Below the pieces are notes generated by a model. That model had not been told where the DNA came from and searched no databases. It saw only the letters and a list, made by a program, of their open reading frames with translations. A stretch of 28,893 nt of DNA from an uncultured Eubacteriales bacterium (lineage in GTDB: Bacteria; Bacillota; Clostridia; Christensenellales; UBA1242): the NCBI GenBank assembly GCA_948512295.1, contig CAOQRA010000009.1, positions 1 to 28,893 on the forward strand. The letters are read 5' to 3'. Position 1 is the first letter of the stretch; each line of letters opens with the position of its first letter. Both the position numbers and the translations under genes were made by a program. Positions 27,472-28,893 of this stretch are shown here, in pieces.

Positions 27472-28893
27472 GTGGGTGACTAACCCCGCTTATTTAGAGT
27501 TCTTAAAAGAGGTGAGAGAGCGTAAGGATTGGATTTGCAAGTTTCAGTTTTTTGACAGAGAAAAAGGTCAATGGTCTGAGATGATAAGCCCACAGGTAGG
27601 GTTTAACGAAAACTTCGTGCAAGACGAAACGACTGACGATGCAAGCCTTAACTTTATTTGGCGTGGCTCTGACAAGCCAAATCTTTCACACATGATGTGG
27701 TGTAGAGTTTTACATTTCTATCGTGGAGATGAATATAATGCGACTTATGATAGTGAAGGGCTGCCGATTAATCATAACCAATATGTGCTCGGCAATTTTG
27801 AAATGCATCAGAGTAAAGATAAATCTTATTGGCTGGTTAAAGTGTCTTTACTTGAGCCTATTGAACGTATGAAGTATGTAGTCGGCGAAACGCTAGCATA
27901 CACGAATCAAATTTCTAAGACGGTCACTGATGGCAACGGAAACACAATTACTTATGTTAAAGATGCATATAACCATTTGACAGCCCTTGAAAGATTTCTA
28001 AAAGTGACACCTGCAAACTGTGATACTTATGAGGAAGGGTATAATCCTCACAACAATAAGTCTTGGTACAACAGGTTGACAATTTTAGATAAAGAATTTT
28101 TAAGAAATATACCTTTTGACAATGACACATTAAGCGAGCCTGACTTATATACAGCTTTATTTAAGTACGATAAATCAACAGGAAGAACTCCTTGTATGTA
28201 TTTCGATATCGATCCAACTACAGATTTGCCAAGAAACTTAGAACGTGATGAATATTTGCTCAAGTTCCTTAGACAAGATGGGTTTGATAAGCCTGAGCTA
28301 AAGCTTGAGGAATTGTTAGATGGTACACAAAATGTGGTTTATAAGTCTAATGTTGCGAACTTTGCAACTGGAGTTGTGAGTAATGTCAGCAACCTTGTGA
28401 CTAACGCGAACATTAAATCGCCAGCAAAAGGACTTTGGGCAGCTCCTGAATTAATATCTGGGGAAAGAAATACGACTGGTGCAAATACTGTTGATTCGGG
28501 TTGGGGAATTAGACTGCCATGTCCTATTAAAAAGATTAATAAGATTTCTAGATTAAAAATGAATTTGATAAAGTCTATGGTGAGGACTGCTAGAAAAGAT
28601 AATCTTGAGGAATTTTGTTTTGAAGACCAACAATATACAGCATTATCAGCACAGGAGATTAATGATAATGTGGAATTATTTCACTACAAAGAAGGTGATA
28701 ATATTCTTTATATAAAGAATTATTATTTTACAGACGTAGCAAATGATTCATATAGAAACTTTTCATTTTGGTTCTATCTAGAATACGAACCTATGCTGGA
28801 TTGTAGAATAGGTTTTGGAGATGAAGAATTTGAAACTATAGTTAACCAAACAGATAGTCAAGCCGATACAAACAAATATGGTTTGTTTTTGAG
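27452..28893 (+). CDS. Large tail or baseplate-like protein, start only (480+ aa, runs off right edge)
   Basis: The frame opens at ATG 27452, with GGGAGGG (27440-27446) upstream and a 20-bp overlap with the previous gene, and stays open for 480 codons to the end of the window. The N-terminus begins MSTTEAEWVTNPAYLEFLKE. A GNFEMHQSKDKSYWLVKVSL part near residue 115 recalls distal tail or tail-associated proteins. No repeat or coiled coil typical of a tape measure is seen. The C-terminal end and thus the class are unknown. Confidence 0.6.
   Translation, partial: MSTTEAEWVTNPAYLEFLKEVRERKDWICKFQFFDREKGQWSEMISPQVGFNENFVQDETTDDASLNFIWRGSDKPNLSHMMWCRVLHFYRGDEYNATYDSEGLPINHNQYVLGNFEMHQSKDKSYWLVKVSLLEPIERMKYVVGETLAYTNQISKTVTDGNGNTITYVKDAYNHLTALERFLKVTPANCDTYEEGYNPHNNKSWYNRLTILDKEFLRNIPFDNDTLSEPDLYTALFKYDKSTGRTPCMYFDIDPTTDLPRNLERDEYLLKFLRQDGFDKPELKLEELLDGTQNVVYKSNVANFATGVVSNVSNLVTNANIKSPAKGLWAAPELISGERNTTGANTVDSGWGIRLPCPIKKINKISRLKMNLIKSMVRTARKDNLEEFCFEDQQYTALSAQEINDNVELFHYKEGDNILYIKNYYFTDVANDSYRNFSFWFYLEYEPMLDCRIGFGDEEFETIVNQTDSQADTNKYGLFL

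Noticed and set aside
1..28893. CRISPR arrays, insertion sequences or rRNA
   Set aside because: I found no regularly spaced repeats, no transposase motifs and no rRNA sequence in the window.

Overview
The window is the left part of an integrated temperate phage (prophage) of the tailed-phage class, plus about 1.5 kb of host chromosome on its left side. The DNA is AT-rich, genes have strong AGGAGG-type ribosome binding sites, TGA is used as a stop, and tRNA-Trp carries an encoded CCA end. The phage proteins resemble those of Bacillota (Firmicutes) phages. An uncultured Clostridia-like host is the best guess; the sequence does not fix the genus.

Host flank (1-1595): the first codons of an unknown gene, a 690-bp gene-free stretch with dispersed inverted repeats and a possible small RNA, a metallo-beta-lactamase-fold hydrolase, and a tRNA-Trp(CCA) gene with its own promoter. 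The phage appears to have integrated at the 3' end of this tRNA. The right attachment site lies outside the window.

Lysogeny module (1596-5340): an integrase, a membrane-anchored DnaQ-type exonuclease and a CI/LexA-like repressor form one leftward operon. A Cro-like regulator and a small putative DNA-binding protein are divergent. The intergenic region holds two copies of a palindromic operator. Each overlaps the -10 box of one of the two divergent promoters.

Early region (5388-10985): a PD-(D/E)XK nuclease, an ERF recombinase, SSB, a NinB-like protein, a replisome organiser with origin-like iterons inside its own gene, a DnaB helicase, an HNH-like protein, and a Cys-rich/HTH gene broken at an A7 tract.

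DNA-modification and small-gene region (10963-17596): a C5-cytosine methyltransferase broken into three reading frames, the breaks falling at G8 and G9 tracts and at an ATGA junction; two beta-class methyltransferases; YopX; many small hypothetical genes; and a sigma-region-4-like late regulator.

Control gap (17597-18034): a putative late promoter with tandem 10-bp repeats, a structured RNA candidate ending in a strong terminator, and a tRNA-like cloverleaf just before the packaging genes.

Late region (18035-28893): two small genes, terminase small and large subunits, portal, a MuF-type head protein fused to an ADP-ribosyltransferase domain with a coupled small gene (candidate immunity protein), scaffold, major capsid protein, connector proteins and the start of the tail module. 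The last gene runs off the window.

The most interesting points are the poly-G-interrupted methyltransferase, the MuF-ADP-ribosyltransferase with its coupled small gene, and the RNA and tRNA-like structures upstream of the terminase.
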